From: Candidatus Xiphinematobacter sp. Idaho Grape
GTDB taxonomy: Bacteria; Verrucomicrobiota; Verrucomicrobiia; Chthoniobacterales; Xiphinematobacteraceae
Assembly: GCF_001318295.1 (NCBI RefSeq)
Contig: NZ_CP012665.1
Span: forward strand, 434,001 to 498,000
Reading direction: 5' to 3'
DNA length: 64,000 nucleotides
The position numbers were made by a program, and so were the translations under genes. Under the pieces are notes generated by a model. That model was given only the letters and a program-made list of their open reading frames with translations. It did not search any database and had not been told where the DNA came from. Shown here piece by piece: positions 30,473-39,247 of the stretch. The number at the start of each line of letters is the position of its first letter. Within the stretch, counting starts at the first letter, position 1.

Positions 30473-30698
30473 GCAGCCAGTCGTCAGTTAAATCGTAATC
30501 GTTTGGCAGATAACAAGTTGCACATATTTCAACACATAGACGTGACTTATGGCATGCTACCGAACAGCCAATGATACTTAAAGGGAGAGAAAGCGCAACG
30601 CACCACATGGCCCCTCTTTCCTTAGGGCAATAAAAGAAGCCACCCTCGGACAACGAAGGGTATAGCAGGGGTGAGTGTTCTCCCTGTTTCTCCATTCT

Positions 30699-31943
30699 AT
30701 GAGGCACCCAGCATTCCCTTTCTCGCCATCCCTTTGGATCACCATCTGCGCGTTTTTTTTGCAGTCTTGCCAGAAAAAAGTGACGAGAGAATACGGCAAA
30801 GAATTCCAAGAATCTATTTGCATTGGAGTCTTCCAGTCCCTTAGTGGGACAGAAGCCTGCTTTGGTCAAGACGCCATGATTGGAATTCAGATGGCAAATG
30901 ATAGGATAAATGCTCAAGGCGGAATTTTAATAGGCGGAAAAAGTGGGGGGATCCCATTGCGATACCCAATAAAACTTATCGTGCGAGACAATCAATCCAG
31001 GGCCGGAGAAACTTCAGCCATCGTTCGAGAACTCATTAGCAGAGACCGTGTAGTGGCTCTCATTGGGGAGGTAGCCTCAGGGCGTACATTGGAGGCCGCT
31101 CCTATTGCCCAGCGCTATGGGGTCCCTTTAATTGCCAACGCTGCCTCTAATGACAGGATCACGCAAGGCAAAGATTTTGTCTTCCGTGCAAGTTACAGTG
31201 ATAGCCAACAAGGACAAGTAATAGCAGAATACATGCGTTCTATAGGGAAAATTCATGCGGCAATCCTGGTGGATGTCAGCAGAGATAGTAGCACGACCAT
31301 AGCAGACAGCTTTCAAAAACAGTTCGTTGTTCTAGGTGGTTGCATCGTAGCAGACCTGGCCTATAATGGCGGCGATAAGGACTTTCAGGCACAGCTTACC
31401 ACTGTCAAGGAGTCGGGAGCTGACTGTCTTTTTCTTCCAGGATACTATACCGATTGTGCTACCAGTATGAAACAGGCACAACTTTTGGAGCTAAAACTCG
31501 ATGTGTTTGGGGCAGATGGTTGGGATTCCACCGACCTTATAAGGGTGGCTAAGGAGTCCGCTGAGGGAGCAGTTTTCGTAAGCGCCTTCTCCGCCGAGGA
31601 CCCTGACCCGAGGGTACAGGCCTTCGTTCAAAACTACCAGAGAAAACATGGCAAGGGAGAAAGACCTATGGCATTTACTGCAACAGCCTTCGATACATTG
31701 ATGCTCCTAGCCGATGCCATAGAGCGTGCAAAGATCGATCCACAAAATCTTAACCTTCATGACGTTTCAGAACTGCAAAAGTTCCGCCGAGCTGTTCGTA
31801 ATGCACTTTCAGAAACCCGTGGTTACAAAGGAATCAGTGGTCAGATTACTTTTGAAGAAAGTCGAGACTCCAGGAAGCCCCTGGTGCTTTTGCGTATCCG
31901 GAACGGAAAGTTTCGATTCCTTCAGAAAGTTACACCTGAATAG
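30699..31943 (+). CDS. Periplasmic solute-binding lipoprotein (LivJ/urea-type)
   Basis: Type I periplasmic-binding-fold protein of the branched-chain amino acid/amide ABC family (414 residues). It opens with a signal peptide and lipobox ending LQSC (Cys24). The mature part starts with ICIGVFQSLSGTEACFGQDA, typical of LivJ-like receptors, and has VALIGEVASGRTLEAAPIA and VFRASYSDSQQGQVIA. The ATG at 30699 is one option; a GTG at 30675 with a nearby GGGG is the other. No permease or ATPase gene lies beside it, so the transporter partner must be elsewhere or absent. Confidence 0.88.
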   Translation: MRHPAFPFSPSLWITICAFFLQSCQKKVTREYGKEFQESICIGVFQSLSGTEACFGQDAMIGIQMANDRINAQGGILIGGKSGGIPLRYPIKLIVRDNQSRAGETSAIVRELISRDRVVALIGEVASGRTLEAAPIAQRYGVPLIANAASNDRITQGKDFVFRASYSDSQQGQVIAEYMRSIGKIHAAILVDVSRDSSTTIADSFQKQFVVLGGCIVADLAYNGGDKDFQAQLTTVKESGADCLFLPGYYTDCATSMKQAQLLELKLDVFGADGWDSTDLIRVAKESAEGAVFVSAFSAEDPDPRVQAFVQNYQRKHGKGERPMAFTATAFDTLMLLADAIERAKIDPQNLNLHDVSELQKFRRAVRNALSETRGYKGISGQITFEESRDSRKPLVLLRIRNGKFRFLQKVTPE

Positions 31944-32150
31944 GAAAACCTGTTAGTCGTTTCTGGAAAAAAACCGCTTTAGCTTTCTCTGCAAGGAGAA
32001 TTGATGTGGAAGCGAGATGCTCTGGCTACAATCCTAAGAGGCAAATTCTCTGCACAGAGAAACGACGGATAGGCTAGAAGAGCCGACCACATGTATCAGT
32101 GTTTTCTTTTTCTTTAGAGGATTTAAGATATTCTTTTCTTGTTTTCCGAA

Positions 32151-34235
32151 TCAGAGATCCTGTGCCTCGAAAAAGCCCTCCAGCTGACGCTTTCTAGTGG
32201 GATGGCGCATCTTACGCAGGGATTTCGCTTCAATTTGGCGGATCCGTTCGCGCGTCACGTTGAACTGGCGTCCCACCTCTTCCAGGGTGCGGCTATACCC
32301 ATCCGTCAGCCCGAACCTTTGCTCAAGGACTTGCCGCTCACGCTCGGTCAGTGTTGATAACACATCCTTAATTTTATCCTTGAGTAGAACAATCGCAGCC
32401 ATGTCGGCAGGGTTTTCGGCTCTCTTATCTTCAATAAAATCGCCGAAACTAGTATCTTCACTATCCCCCACCGGGGATTGTAAAGAAATAGGCTGCTGGG
32501 ACATTTTAAGGACGGCCCGTACACGTTCAACTGGGAGCTGAATTTCTTCAGCAACTTCTTCAGGAGTGGGCTCACGCCCATACTCCTGAACAAGCTGTTT
32601 TTGCACACGAATGAGTTTGTTAATCGTCTCAATCATATGTACCGGAATACGGATCGTACGAGCTTGATCAGCAATTGAACGCGTAATAGCCTGCCGGATC
32701 CACCAGGTGGCGTAGGTAGAAAATTTGTAGCCGCGTCGGTACTCGAATTTTTCTACTGCTTTCATTAACCCCATGTTTCCTTCCTGAATGAGATCAAGAA
32801 AGGAGAGGCCGCGGTTCGTGTATTTCTTAGCAATGGAAATTACTAGACGGAGGTTAGCTTCCACCATTTCCGTTTTTGCCACTAACGCTCTCCGATGCCA
32901 TTGTTTCAGCTCATCGTACTGCACGGCAAATTCTTCTGGGTTCAGCCAGAAGCAGTTCTCCATTTCCTCAAGCTGTCGGATACGTCTCCGATGCTCAGAG
33001 GTGTTGTTGCCATTACCATGATGCTTCGCGCCTGTGACTTCACCATGATGAAGACAGGAAAGCGCGTGATGAGTTTCGTCGGCAAGGCTAACAAAATCTT
33101 CTACAACTTTCTGCTTAAAATAAAATTTCGGGTATAATCTCCTAAGAAGGACCAAGTTTCTCTCGAAGTCCCTCCAATCTTGCGGAGCTGGGTGGCTGTG
33201 CCCAGAAATCTTAGACTGATAGATGTCGGAAACCAATTCAGCTTGTTTGTAGACCTGTTGGCACAGTCTTGGCAGTACCTTCATATAACGCTCTCGGCTC
33301 TCAATCTTCTTGTCTAGAATGACGCGATCAAAGCGTTCTCTGGACTCCATCAATTTTTGAGCAAGATCCAGATGGGCTTTTGCAGTAAAGCCGAAGCGAT
33401 ACAGAATACTTTGCACCCTCATCTCGGCCTCCTCAATGCGTTTGGAGATTTCTACCTCTTGTTCACGTGTGAGCAAGGGCACTTGTCCCATTTGTTTGAG
33501 ATACATGCGCACTGGATCGTCAAGAATATCAAGCTTATTGTCCTGTTTTTCATCCTTTTCCTCTTCTTCATCTGGATCTTTTTTGTCCTTAATGCGATCC
33601 ACTTCAGAAGATTCGATGATATCAATCTCCACAGCACGCAACTGTCCAATAACGGATTCAAGATTCTCTGGGTCATGAACTGCCGCCTTGGGAAGAGCTT
33701 CATCGAGGTCCTCGTAAGTGACATATCCTTGTTCCTTAGCAAGCTTAATCAGCTCACGCACTTTTTCCTGAAGGAGCTTTTGCTGTTCTTGGATACCACT
33801 CACCTCAGTAGGGTAAAGTGAAATAGAAAGTGGACTACCATTGCCGGGCGGGCTGTTTTTGTTTTCGGAGCGTAGACGCTTTTTAGCAGAGCTTCTGACG
33901 GGCTGGGTAACTTGTACGGCTTGTTTAGCAGGGTGTTTTCCCTGAGAAGACTTTTTTGCCGCGGGAGAGGAAGGCTCGGTAAAGGTCTTACTTCCCTTAG
34001 TAGCTGTTGCTCCTTTGACAAAGCGAGGAAACTTACGGAAACTAGGCCGGGCTGGGGGTGTTAGTGAGGTCTTAGGTGCTCCGCTTATCGTGGCAAGCTG
34101 CTCACTCCTGTCTTTCCCAGCTGCTTTGGTGTACGTCCCAACTCTAGTCTGGCGGTGGGTCTTTGTGCCTCTAGAAGCGGGCGGCCTATGCTCTGCAGAG
34201 GCACTTAGTGAAGGTTGGTCTGCTGTGGTATGCAA
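32151..34235 (-). CDS. rpoD: RNA polymerase primary sigma factor (sigma-70)
   Basis: Housekeeping sigma factor, 694 residues as drawn. The first 150 residues are Lys/Ser/Pro-rich and look disordered. Region 1.1 follows ([20 protein letters not shown]), then 1.2 ([21 protein letters not shown]), 2.3-2.4 ([22 protein letters not shown]), region 3, and 4.2 with the helix-turn-helix [24 protein letters not shown]. No ATG exists in the N-terminal part; the TTG at 34235 is the longest option, so the true start is uncertain. It lies 71 bases below dnaG, the usual macromolecular-synthesis order. Confidence 0.96.
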   Translation of the reverse strand: MHTTADQPSLSASAEHRPPASRGTKTHRQTRVGTYTKAAGKDRSEQLATISGAPKTSLTPPARPSFRKFPRFVKGATATKGSKTFTEPSSPAAKKSSQGKHPAKQAVQVTQPVRSSAKKRLRSENKNSPPGNGSPLSISLYPTEVSGIQEQQKLLQEKVRELIKLAKEQGYVTYEDLDEALPKAAVHDPENLESVIGQLRAVEIDIIESSEVDRIKDKKDPDEEEEKDEKQDNKLDILDDPVRMYLKQMGQVPLLTREQEVEISKRIEEAEMRVQSILYRFGFTAKAHLDLAQKLMESRERFDRVILDKKIESRERYMKVLPRLCQQVYKQAELVSDIYQSKISGHSHPAPQDWRDFERNLVLLRRLYPKFYFKQKVVEDFVSLADETHHALSCLHHGEVTGAKHHGNGNNTSEHRRRIRQLEEMENCFWLNPEEFAVQYDELKQWHRRALVAKTEMVEANLRLVISIAKKYTNRGLSFLDLIQEGNMGLMKAVEKFEYRRGYKFSTYATWWIRQAITRSIADQARTIRIPVHMIETINKLIRVQKQLVQEYGREPTPEEVAEEIQLPVERVRAVLKMSQQPISLQSPVGDSEDTSFGDFIEDKRAENPADMAAIVLLKDKIKDVLSTLTERERQVLEQRFGLTDGYSRTLEEVGRQFNVTRERIRQIEAKSLRKMRHPTRKRQLEGFFEAQDL

Positions 34236-34306
34236 CTCAGGTGTTTTGTTCTCTACTGTCGCTCTAAAGTTTAGAGGTAGTCTTCAATCCCAGTAGCCTT
34301 TTTCTA

Positions 34307-36127
34307 TTACAGGTTGCGCACTGGAAAAGGTGGCGAAATATCTTGTAGTTGCTGCTGGAGGTCAAGGAATTCTTTCTGTGCGACGCGGTGTTCCTCGCTG
34401 TTAGGAAGGACACTTTTTAACTTGATCCGTGCAGATTCCTGTCTTGCCTTTAGATGGTGACGTCTCATCCCCCACCAGCAGTCTATGGCAGTTGCAAGGA
34501 GGGCGCTTGGCATTTCCTTACGTAAGTCCCACGCTAAAACCGTATTTGCCTCGATAGGATTGAGAGACTCCAAGAAGGCTCCGAACGACAATGGATCATC
34601 TAATACAACTTTACTGGCTAGAATTTTCTCCAAAAGAGGGGTGTTGGGGAAGAGCTGTTGGACGGAGGGGCAGGTTTGTTTCGAGAGCCACCTTTGCACC
34701 TCCAGTGAAAAAAGCGCAAGGCGGCAGAGTAGTTTCGGCCCTTCTTCTAAGGAAAGCAAAGCGGGAAAAGAGCTAACTTCTTCATTTGGAAGATACCGAC
34801 AGTGAATATTTTTGGCAAGGAGCTGTGCAAAAGCTTGCGGGGAAACCCCAAGGCGAGATGCAATCTTCGTGGAGAACGCTTCGCGTAAAGCCAGAGTTTC
34901 AACCCAGGCGAGCAGGGAAGCAAATTTACGAACCAGAGTAATTTGACTTGTGGGATTGGACAAAGACCCATTCCTAGTAGCTTGATCAATAGCGAAATCA
35001 AAGTAATCAGGAGCTTGAGCAAGTAAATCTCGAAAAGCTGTTGGGCCTATTTGCCGGATAGTAGAATCAAGATCTTCTCCCGATGGGATGCGGACAATTT
35101 TGACAGATAACTCATGGGAGAAAAGGACTGGGAGGGAACGCTCAATAGCTTGTTCCCCAGCGCAATCAGCGTCGAAGCAGAGCAATACCCGCTCTACATA
35201 ACGCTTAAGGAGACGTGCTTGATCTTGGGTGAACGCAACACCTTGCGGGGAAACAACGTTACGGACACCTGCTTCAAAGCAAGAAATGAGGTCGATTTGT
35301 CCTTCGCATACGACAGCCTCGCCGGATTCGATCAGAGCATGCTTGGCTTTGTCAATCCCAAAGAGAATTCGTCCCTTAGAGAAGAGGGGCGTTTCTGGAG
35401 AATTCAAATACTTATTCTCAGAAAAAGCTTTTCCCACGATGCGTCCGCTAAAAGCGATTACTTCTCCTAAACCATTGTGGATGGGAAACATTACTCTTCC
35501 CCTAAAACGATCGTAAAGGCCAGAGGATCTCTTTCCTTGAGCAACAAGCCCAGAATGGAGCAGCTCCTGGTATGAAAATCCCTGAGAAATGGCCCATTCT
35601 GAAAAAGTATTCCAAGAGGCGGGAGCATAACCAACTTTCCATCTGAGTACTACCTCTTTAGAGAAACCGCGAAACTTTAGGTACTGGCACGCCTGAGCGG
35701 ATTCTGGGTGCTTGTCAAGCAATTTAGCATGAAACCAACGGGCAGCTTCAGCATGCAGCAGTAGGAGACGTGTGCGTTCGCTTTGGAAGTACTTACTCCT
35801 CTTGAGTTCTAAAATAGGGATTCCCGCCCTTTTTGCAAGCTGCTGCACAGCAGTAGGAAAGTCAATTTGTTCGTAGTTCATGATAAACCGAACAACGGTA
35901 CCGCTTATTCCGCAGCCGAAGCAGCGAAATGTCCTGTAAGTAGGATTAACGTAGAAGGAAGGGTTCTTCTCCTTATGAAATGGACATAGGGCCCGCCAGG
36001 AGCTCCCAGAACGCTTTAGTGGAAAGTAGGAGCCTATTACCTCCACAATGTCACTGGCAGCTGCTACTTGGCGAACGGTTTCTTCGGAAATTAATCCCAT
36101 AAAGCGAGCATATGGAAAGGAAGACAT
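34307..36127 (-). CDS. dnaG: DNA primase
   Basis: Makes RNA primers at the fork. It has 606 residues. The CHC2 zinc domain shows CPFHKEKNPSFYVNP and CFGCG. The TOPRIM domain has VVCEGQIDLISCFEAG and CFDADCAGEQA, and a DnaB-interacting C-terminal part follows. The ATG at 36127 has a GGAGGGG upstream, but that site lies inside a hairpin (36130-36156). A second ATG at 36100 (MGLISEETV) matches the usual family start and may be the real one. rpoD follows. Confidence 0.95.
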   Translation of the reverse strand: MSSFPYARFMGLISEETVRQVAAASDIVEVIGSYFPLKRSGSSWRALCPFHKEKNPSFYVNPTYRTFRCFGCGISGTVVRFIMNYEQIDFPTAVQQLAKRAGIPILELKRSKYFQSERTRLLLLHAEAARWFHAKLLDKHPESAQACQYLKFRGFSKEVVLRWKVGYAPASWNTFSEWAISQGFSYQELLHSGLVAQGKRSSGLYDRFRGRVMFPIHNGLGEVIAFSGRIVGKAFSENKYLNSPETPLFSKGRILFGIDKAKHALIESGEAVVCEGQIDLISCFEAGVRNVVSPQGVAFTQDQARLLKRYVERVLLCFDADCAGEQAIERSLPVLFSHELSVKIVRIPSGEDLDSTIRQIGPTAFRDLLAQAPDYFDFAIDQATRNGSLSNPTSQITLVRKFASLLAWVETLALREAFSTKIASRLGVSPQAFAQLLAKNIHCRYLPNEEVSSFPALLSLEEGPKLLCRLALFSLEVQRWLSKQTCPSVQQLFPNTPLLEKILASKVVLDDPLSFGAFLESLNPIEANTVLAWDLRKEMPSALLATAIDCWWGMRRHHLKARQESARIKLKSVLPNSEEHRVAQKEFLDLQQQLQDISPPFPVRNL

Positions 36128-36128
36128 T

Positions 36129-36156
36129 CGAGTTATCCCCTCCGGGGGAATAACTC
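36129..36156 (-). promoter_or_regulatory. Hairpin that contains the dnaG ribosome-binding site
   Basis: On the dnaG message the sequence just before the ATG at 36127 forms GAGTTAT-(T)-CCCC, loop CGGA, GGGG-ATAACTC, an 11-bp stem with a single bulge. The Shine-Dalgarno-like GGAGGGG is built from the loop and 3' arm. No T-run follows, so it is not a terminator. A translational control or thermometer-like role is inference. Confidence 0.55.
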
Positions 36157-36306
36157 TACGGGATTGTAGAGCATCCTGCTAGAATTAACGACAACTAGTA
36201 AAAACCTTGCTAAAAACCTTGCTACTTTGCTTTACTTTAGAGAGGATTCCCGCTAAGGTGAGTTAAGTTTTTAGAGCGGTTCGGTTATGTGCGAGCAAAA
36301 CAAACG

Positions 36307-37593
36307 ATGAAGATTATAGTGGCCTACTCAGGTGGTCTAGACACGTCTATTATTCTCAAGTGGCTAAAGCAGGTTTACTGTGCTGAGGTGATTGCTTTTT
36401 GTGCGGACATAGGACAAGAGGAGGAGTTAAAAGGACTGGTGGAGAAGGCCACACAGACTGGAGCAAGCAAGTGCTACGTGGAGGATTTACGGCTAGAGTT
36501 TGCAAGGGACTACATCTTCCCGGTTGTGCAGGCAGGTGCCCTGTATGAATGGCAATACTTTTTAGGAACCAGCATTGCACGGCCGCTTATTGCTAAGCGT
36601 ATGGTGGAAATCGCGCTTAGGGAGAAAGCGCAAGCCGTCGCCCATGGGGCCACAGGAAAAGGGAATGACCAGGTTCGTTTTGAACTCGCAGTTGCAGCGT
36701 TGGCACCTAATCTGAAGGTCATCGCTCCGTGGCGGGATGAACGTTTTCGCAATCAATTCCCTGGGAGAGCAGAGCTAATCGCCTATGCAAAGCGAGAGGA
36801 AATTCCGGTGACGGTCTCTTTAGAAAGACCGTATTCTACTGATCGCAACTTGTTGCATATCAGCTATGAAGGAGGTATCTTGGAAGACCCCTGGATTGAT
36901 GCTTCGGCAGACAGTAATAGGAACATGTTTCGCTTGAGCACCTCTCCGCAGGATGCTCCTGATTACACAGAAACCTTAGAGCTCCTTTTCGAAAAGGGCA
37001 ATTGTATTGGCTTGGCCTATTCAGGATTGCAAGACATCCTATCTTTTATGGGGCATGAAGAGAAAAATGATACAACTCTCAATCCGCTCTTAGTTATGCG
37101 TGTACTTAACAGGCTCGGAGGCAAGCATGGGATTGGCCGAGTGGACATGGTGGAAAACCGTTTTGTTGGCATGAAGAGCCGCGGCGTATATGAAACTCCA
37201 GGCGGCGCTATTTTACACTTCGCGCATCGCCAAATAGAGTCCCTAACCATGGATAGAGAGGTCATGCATCTGCGCGACTCCCTCATTCCTCAGTACAGCA
37301 CTCTTATATACAACGGCTTTTGGTTTTCTCCTGAACGGAAGGCTATCCAAGCCTTGATAACTGAATCACAAACACACGTGTCTGGTACAGTACGACTTAA
37401 GCTCTACAAGGGCAATGTCATCACAGCAGGTCGAAAGAGCGCTCTTTGTCTCTATAATTCCCGTATTGCCACTATGGAGAGTGGTGGTTCCGACGATGCC
37501 TATAATCAATCCGATGCGGATGGGTTCATCCGCCTACACGCGTTGCGGCTGCGGATTGCTTCTAAGGTCTACGGCAAGGACTCCCATCTCTGA
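36307..37593 (+). CDS. argG: Argininosuccinate synthase
   Basis: Joins citrulline and aspartate using ATP, the penultimate step of arginine synthesis. It has 428 residues from the ATG at 36307 ([14 protein letters not shown]), so the PP-loop AYSGGLDTS is at 5-13; in-frame GTG at 36289 is not needed. [13 protein letters not shown] near 117 and [18 protein letters not shown] near 178 are the other hallmark blocks. It is divergent from dnaG and separated by 17 kb from argC-argJ-argB. argH, argF and argD are not in the window. Confidence 0.97.
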   Translation: MKIIVAYSGGLDTSIILKWLKQVYCAEVIAFCADIGQEEELKGLVEKATQTGASKCYVEDLRLEFARDYIFPVVQAGALYEWQYFLGTSIARPLIAKRMVEIALREKAQAVAHGATGKGNDQVRFELAVAALAPNLKVIAPWRDERFRNQFPGRAELIAYAKREEIPVTVSLERPYSTDRNLLHISYEGGILEDPWIDASADSNRNMFRLSTSPQDAPDYTETLELLFEKGNCIGLAYSGLQDILSFMGHEEKNDTTLNPLLVMRVLNRLGGKHGIGRVDMVENRFVGMKSRGVYETPGGAILHFAHRQIESLTMDREVMHLRDSLIPQYSTLIYNGFWFSPERKAIQALITESQTHVSGTVRLKLYKGNVITAGRKSALCLYNSRIATMESGGSDDAYNQSDADGFIRLHALRLRIASKVYGKDSHL

Positions 37594-37641
37594 GAAAAAA
37601 GGGGCCTTGTCTCCTACAAGTCTTCCTTTGTACGCGGGGGG

Positions 37642-37668
37642 GCCCTCTCCTCGTTTTATAGAGGGGGC
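37642..37668 (+). terminator. Possible terminator between argG and the transpeptidase gene
   Basis: An imperfect hairpin GCCCTCT...AGAGGGGGC lies 50 bases after the argG stop, in the gap between convergent genes. The following T-run is short (TTG), so the call is weak. Confidence 0.35.
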
Positions 37669-37691
37669 TTGCTCCATGCTCATAGAGTAGT

Positions 37692-38300
37692 TTATTTACG
37701 CAAAAAAATACTAACAGGCGTCCCTAGAGGGGTATTCTGGAAGAAGATTTCAGCCATTTTGTTAGGAATCCGGATGCAGCCATGCGAATCTGGCACCCCA
37801 GGAAGAAATCCACTGTGGATCCCTATACCACCATACAGGCGCATGAAAAAGGGCATAGAAGCTCCACGAAAAGTGCTTCCATGGGGGGAGATATGCCGGC
37901 TACTGATATTGGCTATTACTACTTTTCCATCGACACCTACGAAGTCTCCATACAAAGTAGACATGTGATGTGTTTCCTTTTGCGTCACATGAAAAGTGCC
38001 TGTGGGCGTACTGTAACCCTCTTTTCCCGTACAAGTCGGCGCAATTCCAACCAGTTGGTCTCCCTTGTAATAAAAAATCATTTGTTGAGTGAGATCCAAA
38101 ACCATGGCTGACCTTCCACTTATGCTATCTCCATCCCAATAGGCTTGAGCTTCCAAAAAGGAAGCAGTTTCACCTCCGGTGGAATCTTTCCTGTCTCTGT
38201 AGCAGACAGAAAGGGGACGTCCATCATGGAGCATGCAGCTAGGCATAACCAAGCCTAGCAGTCCAGAGGCGGTAACAAAACGTAGTAGGGACCTTTTCAT
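37692..38300 (-). CDS. L,D-transpeptidase (YkuD domain) lipoprotein
   Basis: Envelope enzyme that makes 3-3 peptidoglycan cross-links or attaches proteins to the wall. It has 202 residues from the ATG at 38300. A lipoprotein signal ends in MPSC (Cys22). The YkuD domain spans about 65-200, with the paired active-site motif FHVTQKE, GIGIHSGF and SHGCIRIPN, in which the catalytic cysteine and histidines sit. The frame runs upstream to 38417 but is not conserved there. Together with the amidase at 22 kb it implies a retained sacculus. Confidence 0.88.
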   Translation of the reverse strand: MKRSLLRFVTASGLLGLVMPSCMLHDGRPLSVCYRDRKDSTGGETASFLEAQAYWDGDSISGRSAMVLDLTQQMIFYYKGDQLVGIAPTCTGKEGYSTPTGTFHVTQKETHHMSTLYGDFVGVDGKVVIANISSRHISPHGSTFRGASMPFFMRLYGGIGIHSGFLPGVPDSHGCIRIPNKMAEIFFQNTPLGTPVSIFLRK

Positions 38301-39247
38301 AGAGTTCTCTTTGGAGTTCTCTTGAGCCTCAAGACGAAAAAGGGGGTAAGGGTGAAGGGAAATTGCAAAGAGGATACAATCCCCATATGCGCCACACATC
38401 ACCGGAGCAGCCCACAACCATTACAGGTTATAGTTATGCCAGCTTAGGAAAAGTTCAAAAAAATAGACTGAACTTGGAAAGGTTTCTCTTTCCATGCAGA
38501 GAGCTTCTTGCCATACACATCGAGTAAGAAAGACGGAGGGGATGTAGAGAGAGACACCCGACTCCATGGTGACAGCGGAAAAGTATTGGTAGACAGATCC
38601 CCTGCTACCAAAACTTTACACGAGCCCAGGAACCAAAAGCCAAAGCCTAGCTACCAAAAAAAGGAAGCAAAGCACAAAGCATCCTACTTCTGGAGAGACT
38701 AACCTGGAGAGAAAATTCCCAAAATTGGGGAGATAGAGGCGAAACTAAGTAGTCTAGTGTGGGGGAGAAATTTTCTAGGTGGGGATAGTCGACGGAGATA
38801 AATCGTCCCCGTAGTCGCTCGATTTCGCATAGGGGAGGAGTACTCTGGTATGGAGGGGAGGAGCTTCCTTCCTCTTAAAAGCTTATTTACTTGTGAGAAA
38901 GGGGTGGGAGAGGCTAGGCTCTCGCTGTAGGTATGGCTAACGGTTTCACGTAACTAACTCTCTGACCGAGCGGTTGGGGCGTAGCTGTGGAGATGAGACC
39001 CTGTTATGACCGGGGGATTGTGTTTCTGCTGAGAATTTCGGAATGCGCTGGCCGACACAGCGCAGATTTAAAAGATCCGGTCAACTGCGTTTCCGAGGAC
39101 ATTAGGGAATGGCTCTTCCCCTGAAAAGAACACCAAATTTCTAAACAATAGAGCAGATCCAGTGCACATATGTCCTGCATCCCACCTACTTTTGGTTTCC
39201 CGCACAGGCTTTTTCCTCTCTTTTGCAGGAAGAGTGTCCTTCTCCTT
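38301..39247. other. Large gene-free region upstream of the M16 peptidase
   Basis: About 950 bases with no recognisable gene. A plus-strand frame at 38508-38702 encodes a Lys/Ser-rich 64-residue peptide without similarity that I know, and other frames are short. No tRNA or conserved RNA is seen. It may be a decayed gene, and part must be the promoter region for the transpeptidase gene and the M16 gene. Confidence 0.45.

Noticed and set aside
30315-30917. 200-residue minus-strand frame overlapping the solute-binding lipoprotein gene
   Set aside because: It lies opposite two convincing plus-strand genes and its composition is not protein-like.
32895-33821. Plus-strand frames opposite rpoD
   Set aside because: They are antisense shadows of a well-supported sigma factor gene, with no domain similarity.
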